A stretch of DNA of 15,454 nt from JALZVT01 sp964519335 (GCA_964519335.1 CAZFIA010000098.1:1-15454), one strand, 5' to 3'. Numbered from the stretch's first letter, positions 1 to 7,656 are shown. Notes: generated by a model not told the origin, from the letters alone. Numbers and translations: made by a program.

Positions 1-114
1 TGCGTGAAGTTCGCCGGCCTGGGCAGCGGACAGGAAGGGTGGTAGCGAAACCAATAGCCACGCAAGAAGCCCGTAAGCGGGTATTCTCGTCCAGTAAGCT
101 AACAAGTGCTTCAT
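1..114 (-). CDS. Exported protein, N-terminal fragment (cut by window start)
   Basis: An open frame starts with ATG at 114 on the minus strand and runs off the left edge after 38 codons without a stop. The translation has the shape of a Sec signal peptide: a short basic start (MKHLLAYWTR), a hydrophobic core (AYGLLAWLLVSLPPFL) and a small-residue cleavage region ending AQA before GELHA. The mature protein would therefore begin around residue 34 and be periplasmic, outer-membrane or secreted. No Shine-Dalgarno sequence is obvious before the ATG. The gene is divergent from the PH-domain pair, with only about 62 bp between the two ATGs, so both promoters must lie in or near that gap. The function cannot be told from what remains. 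Confidence 0.6.
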   Translation of the reverse strand, partial: MKHLLAYWTRIPAYGLLAWLLVSLPPFLSAAQAGELHA

Positions 115-176
115 AGTGTGACCAATCCTGGCGTTTGACGCCTGAAACTAACGCTGCTGCTACAATTCTAAATACC

Positions 177-698
177 ATGACTTTTGCCAACCCACAACTC
201 ACAGACGCGCAACTCCCCGACATAGATACCGTCGAGTTCGAATCTGTACACGCTCGCTACCCCTTTATTGTGGCCACAATCGCTGCCGTGTACGTGGTGT
301 TGATCTTTGCTGGTCTGCTAGTCTGGAACATATTCGCGGGGCCTGACGACCTCGTGTTCCCTTCGGTTTGGCCTATCGCTTCTGCCTTTGTCTTCCTACT
401 GATTGCTTTACCCTTCTACAGTTTTCTTCGTGCGGCATCTGTTGGTTATGCGGTGCGCGCTCACGACGTGCTGCTTAAGCATGGCGTCTTTCGGCATACC
501 GAGACTGTACAGCCGCTAATCCGCCTGCAGCATATTGAAATGGAGCGTGGACCTATCGACAAATGGGCTGGGCTGGCAAAACTGAAACTGTTCAGCGCCG
601 GGGCTCAGCGTGAAACGTTTACCATACCGGGGTTACCGCTAAGAACCGCAGCGCGGATCCGCCGTTACGTACTAAACGTTCAGCGTGCCCGAGACTAG
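177..698 (+). CDS. PH domain-containing membrane protein (YdbS-like, bPH2)
   Basis: This is a 173-residue protein if the ATG at 177 is used; the frame is open back to a TTG at 135, but neither start has a good ribosome site, so the start is uncertain. Two adjacent hydrophobic segments (about residues 30-50 and 65-84) are followed by a bacterial PH-like domain (bPH2, about 87-165). That domain carries the usual features: a short beta strand, then LLKHGVFRHTETVQPLIRLQHIEM, seen here in part as HGVF and LIRLQHIE, and a later LKLFSAG strand. This layout matches the YdbS family, normally encoded next to a longer YdbT-type protein, as here. The role of the family is not well defined; it is membrane-associated and in Bacillus has been tied to bacteriocin or antimicrobial tolerance. 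The next gene starts 14 bp before this one ends, implying translational coupling. Confidence 0.8.
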   Translation: MTFANPQLTDAQLPDIDTVEFESVHARYPFIVATIAAVYVVLIFAGLLVWNIFAGPDDLVFPSVWPIASAFVFLLIALPFYSFLRAASVGYAVRAHDVLLKHGVFRHTETVQPLIRLQHIEMERGPIDKWAGLAKLKLFSAGAQRETFTIPGLPLRTAARIRRYVLNVQRARD

Positions 699-2214
699 CG
701 CGGCCATCCATGAATGGCGGAGGCTATCCCCCTGGGCCCTTTTGCATTTCGTAGGCTCGGGGACCAAATTTGCCCTAAACAACGCAGCGGTGCTCGCCCC
801 CTTAGCTATCGCCGCCTACGCTCAAGATCGGGTGTGGATTTTGGTGGTTGGAGTGCTGGCAGTAGTTGTCGCACATTCGGTTATCTCCTACCGTTGTTTT
901 AGCTACTCAATTGCAAGCGATCGAATTCAAGCGAAGCAAGGCTTGTTTAAGCGTACCCATTTAGATCTGGTGTTCGATCGCATTCAGAACATCGACATTA
1001 TTGTGCCGTTTTACTTCAGACCTTTCGATCTGGTGTCCTTAAAGATAGATGGTGCCGGTTCGGCCAACAGCGAGGTAGTGCTTGCCGCGCTTAAGACAGA
1101 GGATGCAATTGCCATACGTGAGTCTGTTCTCGGGCGCATGGGCGTTGGCGGCGTAGCAGCTCCGGAGTCGGAGAGAACATCCGATACTGCATCCGAATCC
1201 CTTGAAGACCAATTGATTTGCACCAGATCGATTGCTGACCTTGTCCGCCATGGAATGAGCAGCAACAAGGCCTTGATTGTGTTGATCGGGCTCGCCGCTT
1301 TTTCTGGTCAGGCAGCAGAACTGTTGATCGACTCTCTGCCTGACCTGGGGCTCGACCCGTCAATAATCGCCGGACCAAAATGGGTGCAAGTCACGGTCTT
1401 CGTGGCGGGTTCATTGCTCGGCGTCGTTGGCTTGTTCTTGTGCATTTCAATTCTAGGCGCCATCCTCATTTACTACGACTATCAACTGTTCGCTACAGAC
1501 GACGGCTTCAAGGCGCGCTACGGCTTACTCACTCGCAATGAGCGCACCGTAAAAACGAGGCGCATTCAAACCGTAGTGTGGAAGCAGAACTGGATCGACC
1601 GAGCGCTTGGGCGCTTCAATCTGGTGTTCGAGCAAATCAGCCACCTACCCCAGGCGGCGCAAATTGGTGGAGACAGTCGGTTAGTAGTGCCATCGATTGA
1701 ACCTAATGCCGCACAACCTTTGAGTTATCGAGCTTTGGGCGAACCGGATCAGGAGGCCTTTAACCCTCAACACCTAGAGTATCTCGGTATTAACTGGCGT
1801 CACTGGCGCAAGAATGGTCTTGTGGCGTTGGTGATTATTCTTGTGCTCATGTGGATGTTTGGACGCTCGGGTGGCGAGGTTGCGCCGCTAATAACAGGTG
1901 CCTTGGCTATTTGGCTCGTTGTGTTGGCTGTGCTTTACCGTCGGTGGCGCAGTTGGGGGGTTGCTCAGCACAACACCATACTGGTCGTTCGCGCCGGTTT
2001 GTTTGGATTGAACTACACCCAGTTCGATCTGAGTAAGATACAGCAGGTTCAGCGCATCTCCACGCTGTTCACTCGTCGGGCAGGTCTCAGCCATCTGCGG
2101 TTAAAGGTGGCTTCGCAGTCTTTAACTGTTCCATATCTTAACGATTCGGCGGTGACAGGGTTAATCAACACGTCTTTGTACACCCTTGAATCAGACCGCT
2201 TATCGTGGATGTAG
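685..2214 (+). CDS. Triple PH-domain membrane protein (YdbT-like)
   Basis: A 509-residue membrane protein that overlaps the 3' end of the preceding PH gene by 14 bp and starts with GTG at 685. It shows the YdbT architecture of repeated bPH2 domains alternating with transmembrane hairpins. Hydrophobic pairs lie at about residues 30-65, 195-264 and 378-418, with PH-like domains at about 68-135, 263-335 and 420-495. Each domain repeats the same pattern of a 'GLF' or 'GLL' turn, then a basic stretch and an 'RIQ' or 'KIQ' motif: GLFKR...FDRIQNI, GLLTR...TRRIQTV and GLFGL...LSKIQQV. These internal repeats are the best evidence for the assignment. The product probably forms a membrane complex with its smaller partner. 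No catalytic residues are apparent and the molecular function is unknown. Confidence 0.82.
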   Translation: MPETSAAIHEWRRLSPWALLHFVGSGTKFALNNAAVLAPLAIAAYAQDRVWILVVGVLAVVVAHSVISYRCFSYSIASDRIQAKQGLFKRTHLDLVFDRIQNIDIIVPFYFRPFDLVSLKIDGAGSANSEVVLAALKTEDAIAIRESVLGRMGVGGVAAPESERTSDTASESLEDQLICTRSIADLVRHGMSSNKALIVLIGLAAFSGQAAELLIDSLPDLGLDPSIIAGPKWVQVTVFVAGSLLGVVGLFLCISILGAILIYYDYQLFATDDGFKARYGLLTRNERTVKTRRIQTVVWKQNWIDRALGRFNLVFEQISHLPQAAQIGGDSRLVVPSIEPNAAQPLSYRALGEPDQEAFNPQHLEYLGINWRHWRKNGLVALVIILVLMWMFGRSGGEVAPLITGALAIWLVVLAVLYRRWRSWGVAQHNTILVVRAGLFGLNYTQFDLSKIQQVQRISTLFTRRAGLSHLRLKVASQSLTVPYLNDSAVTGLINTSLYTLESDRLSWM

Positions 2215-2228
2215 CTGTTCGCTAAATC

Positions 2229-2546
2229 CTATAACGACGTTGAGGAATGATTGCGCTGATGACTGCTGATACTATCAACTTCAAAATGGCCGAGCGGAAC
2301 GCAACGCTTTGCGCCGCTTTTTGCTCCAACCGTCGTCAAAATTAGCAGCGGCCCGGTTGCGGCGGCCAGCTCGGCTGGAAGGCTACCGCCATTGGCCCGA
2401 AGCTGTGCAATCACTGCGGCGTTTACTTTTTGAGTATCACTGCTGTCGGCATTCTAGGTCCTAGAGCCAGGACCGTTTTCGGAACCAACCTCTGCGACCA
2501 TCTTGCCGAGGGTTTCCGCATTTAGTTCGAAGGTTGTGTCTGTCAT
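2229..2546 (-). pseudogene. Decayed deazaflavin (F420)-dependent nitroreductase-family gene
   Basis: Reading the minus strand from ATG at 2546 gives MTDTTFELNAETLGKMVAEV and continues to a TAG at codon 31 (2456-2454). The same frame then stays open to 2229 and contains VIAQLRANGGSLP, then GPLLILTTVGAKSG and PLGHFEVD. This is the N-terminal signature of the deazaflavin-dependent nitroreductase family (DUF385/Ddn-like; typical pattern VI.EFRANGG ... LLLLTT.GAKSG). After FEVD the homology stops and 14 unrelated residues follow, so the second half of the roughly 130-150 residue domain is missing. The start codon overlaps the stop of the upstream MFS gene as ATGA, showing it was the translationally coupled last gene of that operon. 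A GTG at 2417 could restart translation, but the product would still lack most of the fold. I did not find the lost C-terminus in the other frames before the neighbouring gene ends. A sequencing error could explain the TAG but not the truncation. Confidence 0.72.
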
Positions 2547-3904
2547 TCGACCACCCGTTGTAGATCGCCTTCCAAGTAGGTTCCTGCGCGCCAGTAGTGG
2601 AACGCAGACCAGAGATTCACAAAACCCCAGGTGAGCAGACTGTAGCGCAGTGCGTCGTCGCCGTAGGAGCCGCTAAGTATATCGGCGAGGGCGCCGACGG
2701 CGGGTGGGCCAAACACAAAACCGATGAAGTTTAGAATGAAAAGCAAGACGGCGGCGGCGACTGCGCGCATTCGCACCGGCGCGAGCGCCTGAGTTTGTGC
2801 AAATGTTGTTCCCTGATAGAAATTGCCGAGTGCCACAGGAATGCAAAGCAGTATAAGCGATGCCCACCAGGCGTCGACCAAAAACGCGGCTGCCCCAAAT
2901 GGAACCACAATTGCCAGTGCGACAGCGACTACCCACAAATACCAGCGGGTGTCTTTGGCTCCGTACCGATCTGAAAACCAGCCCCCGGCGACTATACCTA
3001 ACCCGCCCGGAATGCCCAGCACCAGTCCTAACCAAAACCCGGCCTCTGTGAGGCTCATATCGTGGCTGCGCAAAAAGAAGGTAGGTGCCCATGTGACCAG
3101 GCCGTAGCCGACGAAGGCGGTAAGTCCGGCGCCTGTTGCCATATGTACAAAGGAACGCCGGGTCGCGAGGTATCGGAACACCTCTTCTATCTCTCCAAAG
3201 GAACGTCGAACTATCTCTCTAAAGAAACGTCGAGGCCCGAGGTTTCGGAACTCCTCTGCTATGCTCGGTTTTTTTTCTGCGGTGTCTGATTGGACTTTTC
3301 CGTCAGCGTGCCCGCGTGGCGGTTCTTTAACCGTTAGAAATACGATCGCTGACAACACCAGACCAGGTATGCCGACAACAAAGAACGCGATGCGCCAGCC
3401 AAACTGATCAGCGATGGCGCCGCCGGCAAACAGACCAAACATAATGCCGATGGGAATGCCGAGCGAGTAGATGCCTAACGCGGTGGCGCGCTGCTTGGCA
3501 GGGTAGAGGTCAGCCAGCATGGAATGTGCAGACGGGCTGCACCCGGCCTCACCAATGCCAACACCGATGCGCGCCGCAGCAAGCTGCCAGACGTTCATTG
3601 CAAGCCCGGACAATGCCGTCATGCCACTCCATATCATGAGCGACAAACCGATCAGGTTGCGGCGATTCCATCGGTCGGCGACGAGCGCCAGGGGCATCCC
3701 GAGGACTGCGTAGAAAAGGGCAAACGCAGTGCCTGACAAGAGACCCATGACGAGGTCTGATGCTCCCAAATCCGCTTTAATAGGGTCGATAAGGATCGAC
3801 AAAATCTGCCGGTCAATAAAGTTAAACGTGTAGACCACGACCAGGACGCCGAGCGTGTAGCGCTTGACGTTGTCACTTATGAGAGGCTGGGATGTTTCAT
3901 TCAT
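2543..3904 (-). CDS. MFS transporter, spinster-like family
   Basis: A 453-residue, 12-helix major facilitator. The N-terminal half has the spinster-like hallmarks: YTFNFIDRQILSIL in helix 1, an ADRWNRR loop (motif A) between helices 2 and 3, then ARIGVGIGEAGCSPSAHSML and WRIAFFVVGIPGL before helix 6. This subfamily is common in bacteria that degrade sterols, terpenes or aromatics, but the substrate cannot be predicted. The cytoplasmic loop between helices 6 and 7 (about residues 195-255) is long and charged and contains a repeated RRxF unit (RRFF, RRSF, RRSF). The gene lies 36 bp downstream of the glutaredoxin gene and ends in an ATGA overlap with the pseudogene, so the three form one transcription unit. 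The ATG at 3904 is the natural start, because it leaves a short cytoplasmic tail before helix 1. Confidence 0.9.
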   Translation of the reverse strand: MNETSQPLISDNVKRYTLGVLVVVYTFNFIDRQILSILIDPIKADLGASDLVMGLLSGTAFALFYAVLGMPLALVADRWNRRNLIGLSLMIWSGMTALSGLAMNVWQLAAARIGVGIGEAGCSPSAHSMLADLYPAKQRATALGIYSLGIPIGIMFGLFAGGAIADQFGWRIAFFVVGIPGLVLSAIVFLTVKEPPRGHADGKVQSDTAEKKPSIAEEFRNLGPRRFFREIVRRSFGEIEEVFRYLATRRSFVHMATGAGLTAFVGYGLVTWAPTFFLRSHDMSLTEAGFWLGLVLGIPGGLGIVAGGWFSDRYGAKDTRWYLWVVAVALAIVVPFGAAAFLVDAWWASLILLCIPVALGNFYQGTTFAQTQALAPVRMRAVAAAVLLFILNFIGFVFGPPAVGALADILSGSYGDDALRYSLLTWGFVNLWSAFHYWRAGTYLEGDLQRVVE

Positions 3905-3940
3905 CCGTAGAGCTTATTCTGTGAGCCCTACGAGTACCAG

Positions 3941-4555
3941 CTATATAAGCGTGTCGATGGTTCTGGGACTGTAGCCCGACTGGCGCTTGTAGCCATTGAA
4001 GATCAGAGGTGTACCGTTGCCGAAAAGCGTTTTGAAATTCTCTTTCGCGGTTGCGTCTCGGTCTATGAATATTTCCGTAAAGTCAATACCTGCACTGCGG
4101 AACTGCTTTCGTGTCTTGGTGCAATAACCGCAGGTCTTGGTTGAATACATCACCACTTTTGAAGCACCGCTTGCATCAAAATTATTTTGCAGTGCGCGCC
4201 ATTCCTTGTCCGAAACGCCGGCTCTGCCGAGCGTATCTGCCATTGCTGCCTGGTATTTTCCAGGATCAAAGCCGTGAACAGTGTGACTTCCGGAGATCAA
4301 CATTGGAAAGGTGTTGCGCCCACCGATCTGCTTGTAATCGTCCCAGTCCTCATCCGCATCGAGCTCCTCAAAAGCTACCTTGCGGCTGTGCAGAAAGTCC
4401 ATTGCTGTATCGCAGGGCCGGCCGCATTTTCCGTGAACGTACAGCCGTACCATCGGATCTCCGTTCGCGTTCAGCCTAACTTCCGGAGTGTCGAGTCGAT
4501 TGTAGGCGAGATAGCCGCAGTAGCCGAGGAAAGCGAGGATCAAAAGTGCGCGCAT
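3941..4555 (-). CDS. Membrane-anchored tandem glutaredoxin-like protein
   Basis: A 204-residue protein using ATG at 4555; the frame extends upstream to a TTG at 4609, but the extension is polar and would bury the hydrophobic N-terminus, so the shorter form is preferred. It begins with a signal-anchor (MRALLILAFLGYCGYLAY), followed by two thioredoxin-fold modules. The first (about 36-110) carries C44-GRP-C48 and a cis-proline region, NTFPMLI (P84). The second (about 132-204) is a typical glutaredoxin with C142-GY-C145 and NGTPLIF (P183). The first active site has three residues between the cysteines instead of the standard two. The likely role is thiol-disulfide exchange at the membrane, probably facing the periplasm. 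The gene is first in an operon with the MFS transporter and the decayed nitroreductase-like gene; the functional link is unknown. Confidence 0.8.
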   Translation of the reverse strand: MRALLILAFLGYCGYLAYNRLDTPEVRLNANGDPMVRLYVHGKCGRPCDTAMDFLHSRKVAFEELDADEDWDDYKQIGGRNTFPMLISGSHTVHGFDPGKYQAAMADTLGRAGVSDKEWRALQNNFDASGASKVVMYSTKTCGYCTKTRKQFRSAGIDFTEIFIDRDATAKENFKTLFGNGTPLIFNGYKRQSGYSPRTIDTLI

Positions 4556-4751
4556 GAGGATGCTCTGGGGGCAGATTCGTAAATCTAGATTAGCGAAGAA
4601 CCGCACCAATTTACGAGATATACCACGGCTACGTGGGCCGCAAGGCGTGATCTAGTGCTCACTATTCCCTCGCGATAGCATTAATTCGCGCGTAGCGCTG
4701 GATTGACTAAATCAAAGAGTAAACTGCCAGTGAATCGAACATAGCGGTTTT

Positions 4752-4758
4752 GGAGGGG
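4752..4758 (+). promoter_or_regulatory. Strong Shine-Dalgarno (GGAGGGG) for the LysE-type gene
   Basis: GGAGGGG sits five bases before the ATG at 4764 and fixes that start. It is the clearest ribosome binding site in the window. Confidence 0.7.
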
Positions 4759-4763
4759 ATACA

Positions 4764-5366
4764 ATGTTTGAAGCTATCGGCTCTCTGGTTGTCGCAACTG
4801 CCGCCCTGCTTGGCTCGCCCGGTCCAGTACCTATTGCACTGGCCGCAACGGGTGGAAGCTATGGGTTTCGACAGGGTGTTCCATTCCTGATTGGGGTTTT
4901 AGCAGGGCTCGCCGTAGCTATTTGTTTGGGTTCTGTCGGTATTCTCGCGCTGTTTAGTTCGTATCCGAGCAGCCGTCTCATTGTTGGCGTACTGGGGGCA
5001 CTTTATATTTGTTATGTCGCAATAAAGATTGCGACCGCGCCCATTGTGGCGACGGGCGCAGAAGACGGAGCGGTACCGCCGACCTTTCGAGATGGGTTTA
5101 TTCTGAATCTGCTCAATCCGAAAGCATACGCTGCGTTTGTTGCTCTGTTTTCACAGTTTCTGTTACCCCTTTCATCGAATCTGGCAAGTACGGTTGCTAC
5201 CGCGATAGTTGCGTTCAGTATTGCCATAGTTGTTGATGTCATCTGGCTTGCGGTGGGTAAGGCTCTAACGCCTGTGTTTGAATCAGAGCGGTTCGGTCGT
5301 GGGGTTAGAGTTGGGTTTGCGTTGATGATGGTCGTTGCGGTGCTGCTTGCTTTTCGGTCATCGTGA
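4764..5366 (+). CDS. LysE/RhtB-family exporter
   Basis: A 200-residue protein with about six hydrophobic segments. It shows the LysE/RhtB signature near the start (SPGPVPIALAATGGSYGFRQG, where the PGP at 19-21 and the following GF..G are conserved) and the second signature GFILNLLNPKA in the middle of the protein. Family members export amino acids or small metabolites across the inner membrane using the proton gradient. The length is normal for the family and the gene has a strong ribosome site. Its 3' end overlaps the convergent serine hydrolase gene by 9 bp. Its 5' end is divergent from the glutaredoxin operon with roughly 200 bp between. The substrate cannot be assigned and no dedicated regulator is adjacent. 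Confidence 0.88.
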   Translation: MFEAIGSLVVATAALLGSPGPVPIALAATGGSYGFRQGVPFLIGVLAGLAVAICLGSVGILALFSSYPSSRLIVGVLGALYICYVAIKIATAPIVATGAEDGAVPPTFRDGFILNLLNPKAYAAFVALFSQFLLPLSSNLASTVATAIVAFSIAIVVDVIWLAVGKALTPVFESERFGRGVRVGFALMMVVAVLLAFRSS

Positions 5367-6584
5367 TCGAAGCCTCTCTGCAATGCGTTCCATCGCCGTA
5401 GAAGCCATTGAATCCACTCCTCGATTCATCAACACAATATATCCATCTCCGGTTTCCAGATCGAAGTAGGCGGAGGTATACACACCCAGATCTGATCCTG
5501 TATGCCCGGTTAATCCATCGCGGTCACGCCAGAAGAAGCGCTGTCTCTCCGAAATGTTGGTCGGCAGTTGTAACTTGAACAGTTCGCGGTAACTGCTCTC
5601 AGAAAGTAAGGGCGTGCCATCTGCCGCTGTGTTTTTCAATATTCCCGATAGCAGGGTAGACAAGTCTGCGATGCTTGTACGGATGCCGCCATCGGGGTAC
5701 TGGGGGTTTCCAAAGTGCGGATATGGCACATAAGTTTTGTTTTCAAACGGAGGAGAAAATAGCTTTGAGATTATGAAGTTTGCTTTTGGGGATTCGGTGT
5801 CGGCGCAGAGCCCAGTGAAGGGTACGCATTGCCTTACTTCATAAGGAGTGGCGATGGCCGCGAGCCGAAGGCCTTGCAACCGCCAATTTGTGTTGTTTAG
5901 GTTTAGTTGGCGAAACAAGGTCTTGTCAGAATAGTCTGCAAGTGAGGTTCCGGTAACAGACTCGACCAGCAGGCCAGCAACTCCCGCGGCCAGATTGCTG
6001 TAGCTTCTTTTGGTGCCTGGGCTATGGGGCAGGAAGAAACGGCCCTTGTCGTATTTGCTTCCTTCGGGTGTCAATAACGATCTAAGGTGCTCTTCAAGAG
6101 TGATGTCTGGATCGCTATTTGCGTAGTAGCTAGCGGTGTCATAGTAGTCCGCTATTCCGCTTGAGTGCGTGGCCAGATGGCGCGTGGTTATCACCTCGCC
6201 TGTAACCAGAGGATTGTCGATTCGAAACGGCAGGTAGCCGTTGATATCGCGGTCCAAATCGAGCAATCCCTGATCGACGAGCTGGAGCAAGACTGTCCCC
6301 ATAATGGGTTTGCTGATGGAGGCGATGTTAAACAGCGTATCCTGAGTTACCCGCACTCCCGATTCGACATTGGCAACGCCATAGCCATTGAGGTAAACAA
6401 CCTCCCCGGCTTTCAGTCTCGCGACAGCCAAACCGGGAATGGCCGCCTCGATAAGAAGTCGCTCCGTGAATTCATCTTGATCCTGAACGGTGTCGCTTAG
6501 GATTTGTTGCGTGGGTAGCAAACACCAGATCACTAGAAGCCCAACCAATAGGGTACCCATAATTACGAGTAACCTTTTGTTCAT
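5358..6584 (-). CDS. Serine hydrolase, class C beta-lactamase family
   Basis: A 408-residue protein with an N-terminal hydrophobic signal or anchor (about residues 4-23, LLVIMGTLLVGLLVIW) and a beta-lactamase/penicillin-binding fold. The three active-site motifs are present: S89-IS-K92 (in NIASISKP), Y195-S-N197 (in KRSYSNLA) and H361-T-G363 (in GLTGHTGSD), corresponding to SxxK, YxN and KTG/HTG. HTG in place of KTG is typical of the esterase, D-aminopeptidase and unassigned serine hydrolase branches, not of true AmpC, so antibiotic hydrolysis should not be assumed. The protein probably acts in the periplasm or is membrane-tethered. The gene converges with the LysE gene (9 bp overlap) and is divergent from the Coq4-family gene, with a near-palindrome in between. 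Confidence 0.88.
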   Translation of the reverse strand: MNKRLLVIMGTLLVGLLVIWCLLPTQQILSDTVQDQDEFTERLLIEAAIPGLAVARLKAGEVVYLNGYGVANVESGVRVTQDTLFNIASISKPIMGTVLLQLVDQGLLDLDRDINGYLPFRIDNPLVTGEVITTRHLATHSSGIADYYDTASYYANSDPDITLEEHLRSLLTPEGSKYDKGRFFLPHSPGTKRSYSNLAAGVAGLLVESVTGTSLADYSDKTLFRQLNLNNTNWRLQGLRLAAIATPYEVRQCVPFTGLCADTESPKANFIISKLFSPPFENKTYVPYPHFGNPQYPDGGIRTSIADLSTLLSGILKNTAADGTPLLSESSYRELFKLQLPTNISERQRFFWRDRDGLTGHTGSDLGVYTSAYFDLETGDGYIVLMNRGVDSMASTAMERIAERLRSR

Positions 6585-6660
6585 AGCCCTGCACTTGATT
6601 GGGAGAATTGGAGAGGTTTAAGGAACATTTGGGGTTCGGCCCTGTCTCTATCTACTGCTC

Positions 6661-6678
6661 AACCATCCATGAATGGTT
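6661..6678. promoter_or_regulatory. Near-palindromic operator candidate between divergent genes
   Basis: The 18 bases AACCATCCATGAATGGTT match their own reverse complement at 16 of 18 positions. They lie between the start of the serine hydrolase gene (6584, minus) and the Coq4-family gene (6722, plus), where a dimeric repressor could control either or both. No regulator is encoded next to it. A short hairpin is also possible. Confidence 0.35.
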
Positions 6679-6721
6679 AATTGTTGGATGGCAGACTGTA
6701 GACTATGTGATTTCGTAAAGG

Positions 6722-7519
6722 GTGATGACCAATATGCACTTAAATCCTCTTCACAGCCGCAAGAATGTTCACCAGCACCCCTCCTATCTAACCTTCGTTA
6801 AAGGTGCGATTGGAATGATGCTGAACCCCGAAGGCACCCAGTCTGTGTTCGATCTCGAAGATGGGCTGATAAAGTCGAAAAGCACGGATGAGCTGCTGCG
6901 GTTCACCCGCAAAGACCCTTGCGTTCGCGCCCTGATAGAAGAGCGCTACCTACAAGGTTTGCCGAATACGGAAGAGCTCAGTCAGCTGCCCAAAGACACG
7001 CTGGGCTATCAGTACTTCAATCATCTCGATTCGATGGGATATGACCCCGATTACTACCGCAAGATCGAGGTCAAAAACGATACCGACTATGTGATGATGC
7101 GTATTCGTCAAACCCATGACATCTGGCATGTTGTCACCGGGTTCGATACACATCCTCTGGGGGAGATTGCGCTCAAGGCGGTTGAGCTTGCACAAACGCA
7201 TCGTCCGATGGCGGCCGCCATTTGTGCCGGCGGGGTGTTTCGATACATGGTGAAACAGCCTGAAGAATTTCCGGATTGCCTTGAAACTATTGTTGCCGGC
7301 TACCACGTGGGGCTAAGAGCCAATCCACTGCTAGGGGTAAAGTGGGAAGAGCGATGGGGGCAGAGAGTAGACGACATAAGACAAGAACTTCACGTTGAAG
7401 TGCTCGGTCCGCATGGCGGACAGCTTAACGTCGACTTTTCTCCCAAGTCAGCGCTGGATGCACACAGAGAGGCGCAAGTTGCGATTGGTGAAGCGTTGCA
7501 GAAATACGGCGGATCCTAG
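6722..7519 (+). CDS. Coq4-family ubiquinone biosynthesis protein
   Basis: A 265-residue protein from GTG at 6722; ATGs at 6725 and 6734 are equally possible starts, with an AAAGGG just upstream. The diagnostic Coq4 metal-binding motif HDxxHx(11)E is intact: H132, D133, H136 and E148 in THDIWHVVTGFDTHPLGE. Other family features are the LPKDTLGYQYFNHLDSMGYDP segment (about 89-109) and the C-terminal region LLGVKWEERWG with short acidic and basic stretches after it. In eukaryotes Coq4 acts at the ring C1 decarboxylation/hydroxylation step of ubiquinone synthesis and helps organise the complex; many proteobacteria carry homologues. The protein is predicted to be peripheral at the inner membrane. 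It stands alone here, with no other ubiquinone genes nearby, which leaves room for a different quinone-related role. Confidence 0.87.
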   Translation: MMTNMHLNPLHSRKNVHQHPSYLTFVKGAIGMMLNPEGTQSVFDLEDGLIKSKSTDELLRFTRKDPCVRALIEERYLQGLPNTEELSQLPKDTLGYQYFNHLDSMGYDPDYYRKIEVKNDTDYVMMRIRQTHDIWHVVTGFDTHPLGEIALKAVELAQTHRPMAAAICAGGVFRYMVKQPEEFPDCLETIVAGYHVGLRANPLLGVKWEERWGQRVDDIRQELHVEVLGPHGGQLNVDFSPKSALDAHREAQVAIGEALQKYGGS

Positions 7520-7555
7520 AAGCGCATATAACTCACTCTTGGCAGGTCGCGCTTC
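7519..7555. repeat. Inverted repeat downstream of the Coq4-family gene
   Basis: GAAGCGC at 7519-7525 and GCGCTTC at 7549-7555 are perfectly complementary over 7 bases, with a 23-base loop. The hairpin begins at the Coq4 stop codon and could act as a transcript 3' end structure, but no run of T follows it, so a classical terminator is not supported. Confidence 0.3.
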
Positions 7556-7656
7556 GTATCATTGAGCACTTGGTGCGGCTGCTACAGAGGTGAACACACT
7601 CAGTTGACTCGGTCTAATATTGTCTTACAGAAGACGCAGGCTTTAAGCTGCGGCTC

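Noticed and set aside
2673..3092. 139-codon minus-strand open frame inside the MFS gene
   Set aside because: It is a shadow frame of the transporter gene, rich in arginine and without motifs.
4703..4725. TTGACT and TAAACT upstream of the LysE gene
   Set aside because: The spacing of 11 bases is too short for a standard promoter.
5358..6584. Calling the serine hydrolase an AmpC antibiotic-resistance enzyme
   Set aside because: It has HTG instead of KTG and an N-terminal anchor; the family is broad and mostly not beta-lactamases.
7604..7631. Promoter-like TTGACT with TACAGA after 16 bases upstream of the histidine kinase
   Set aside because: The -10 element matches only three of six positions; too weak to list as a feature.
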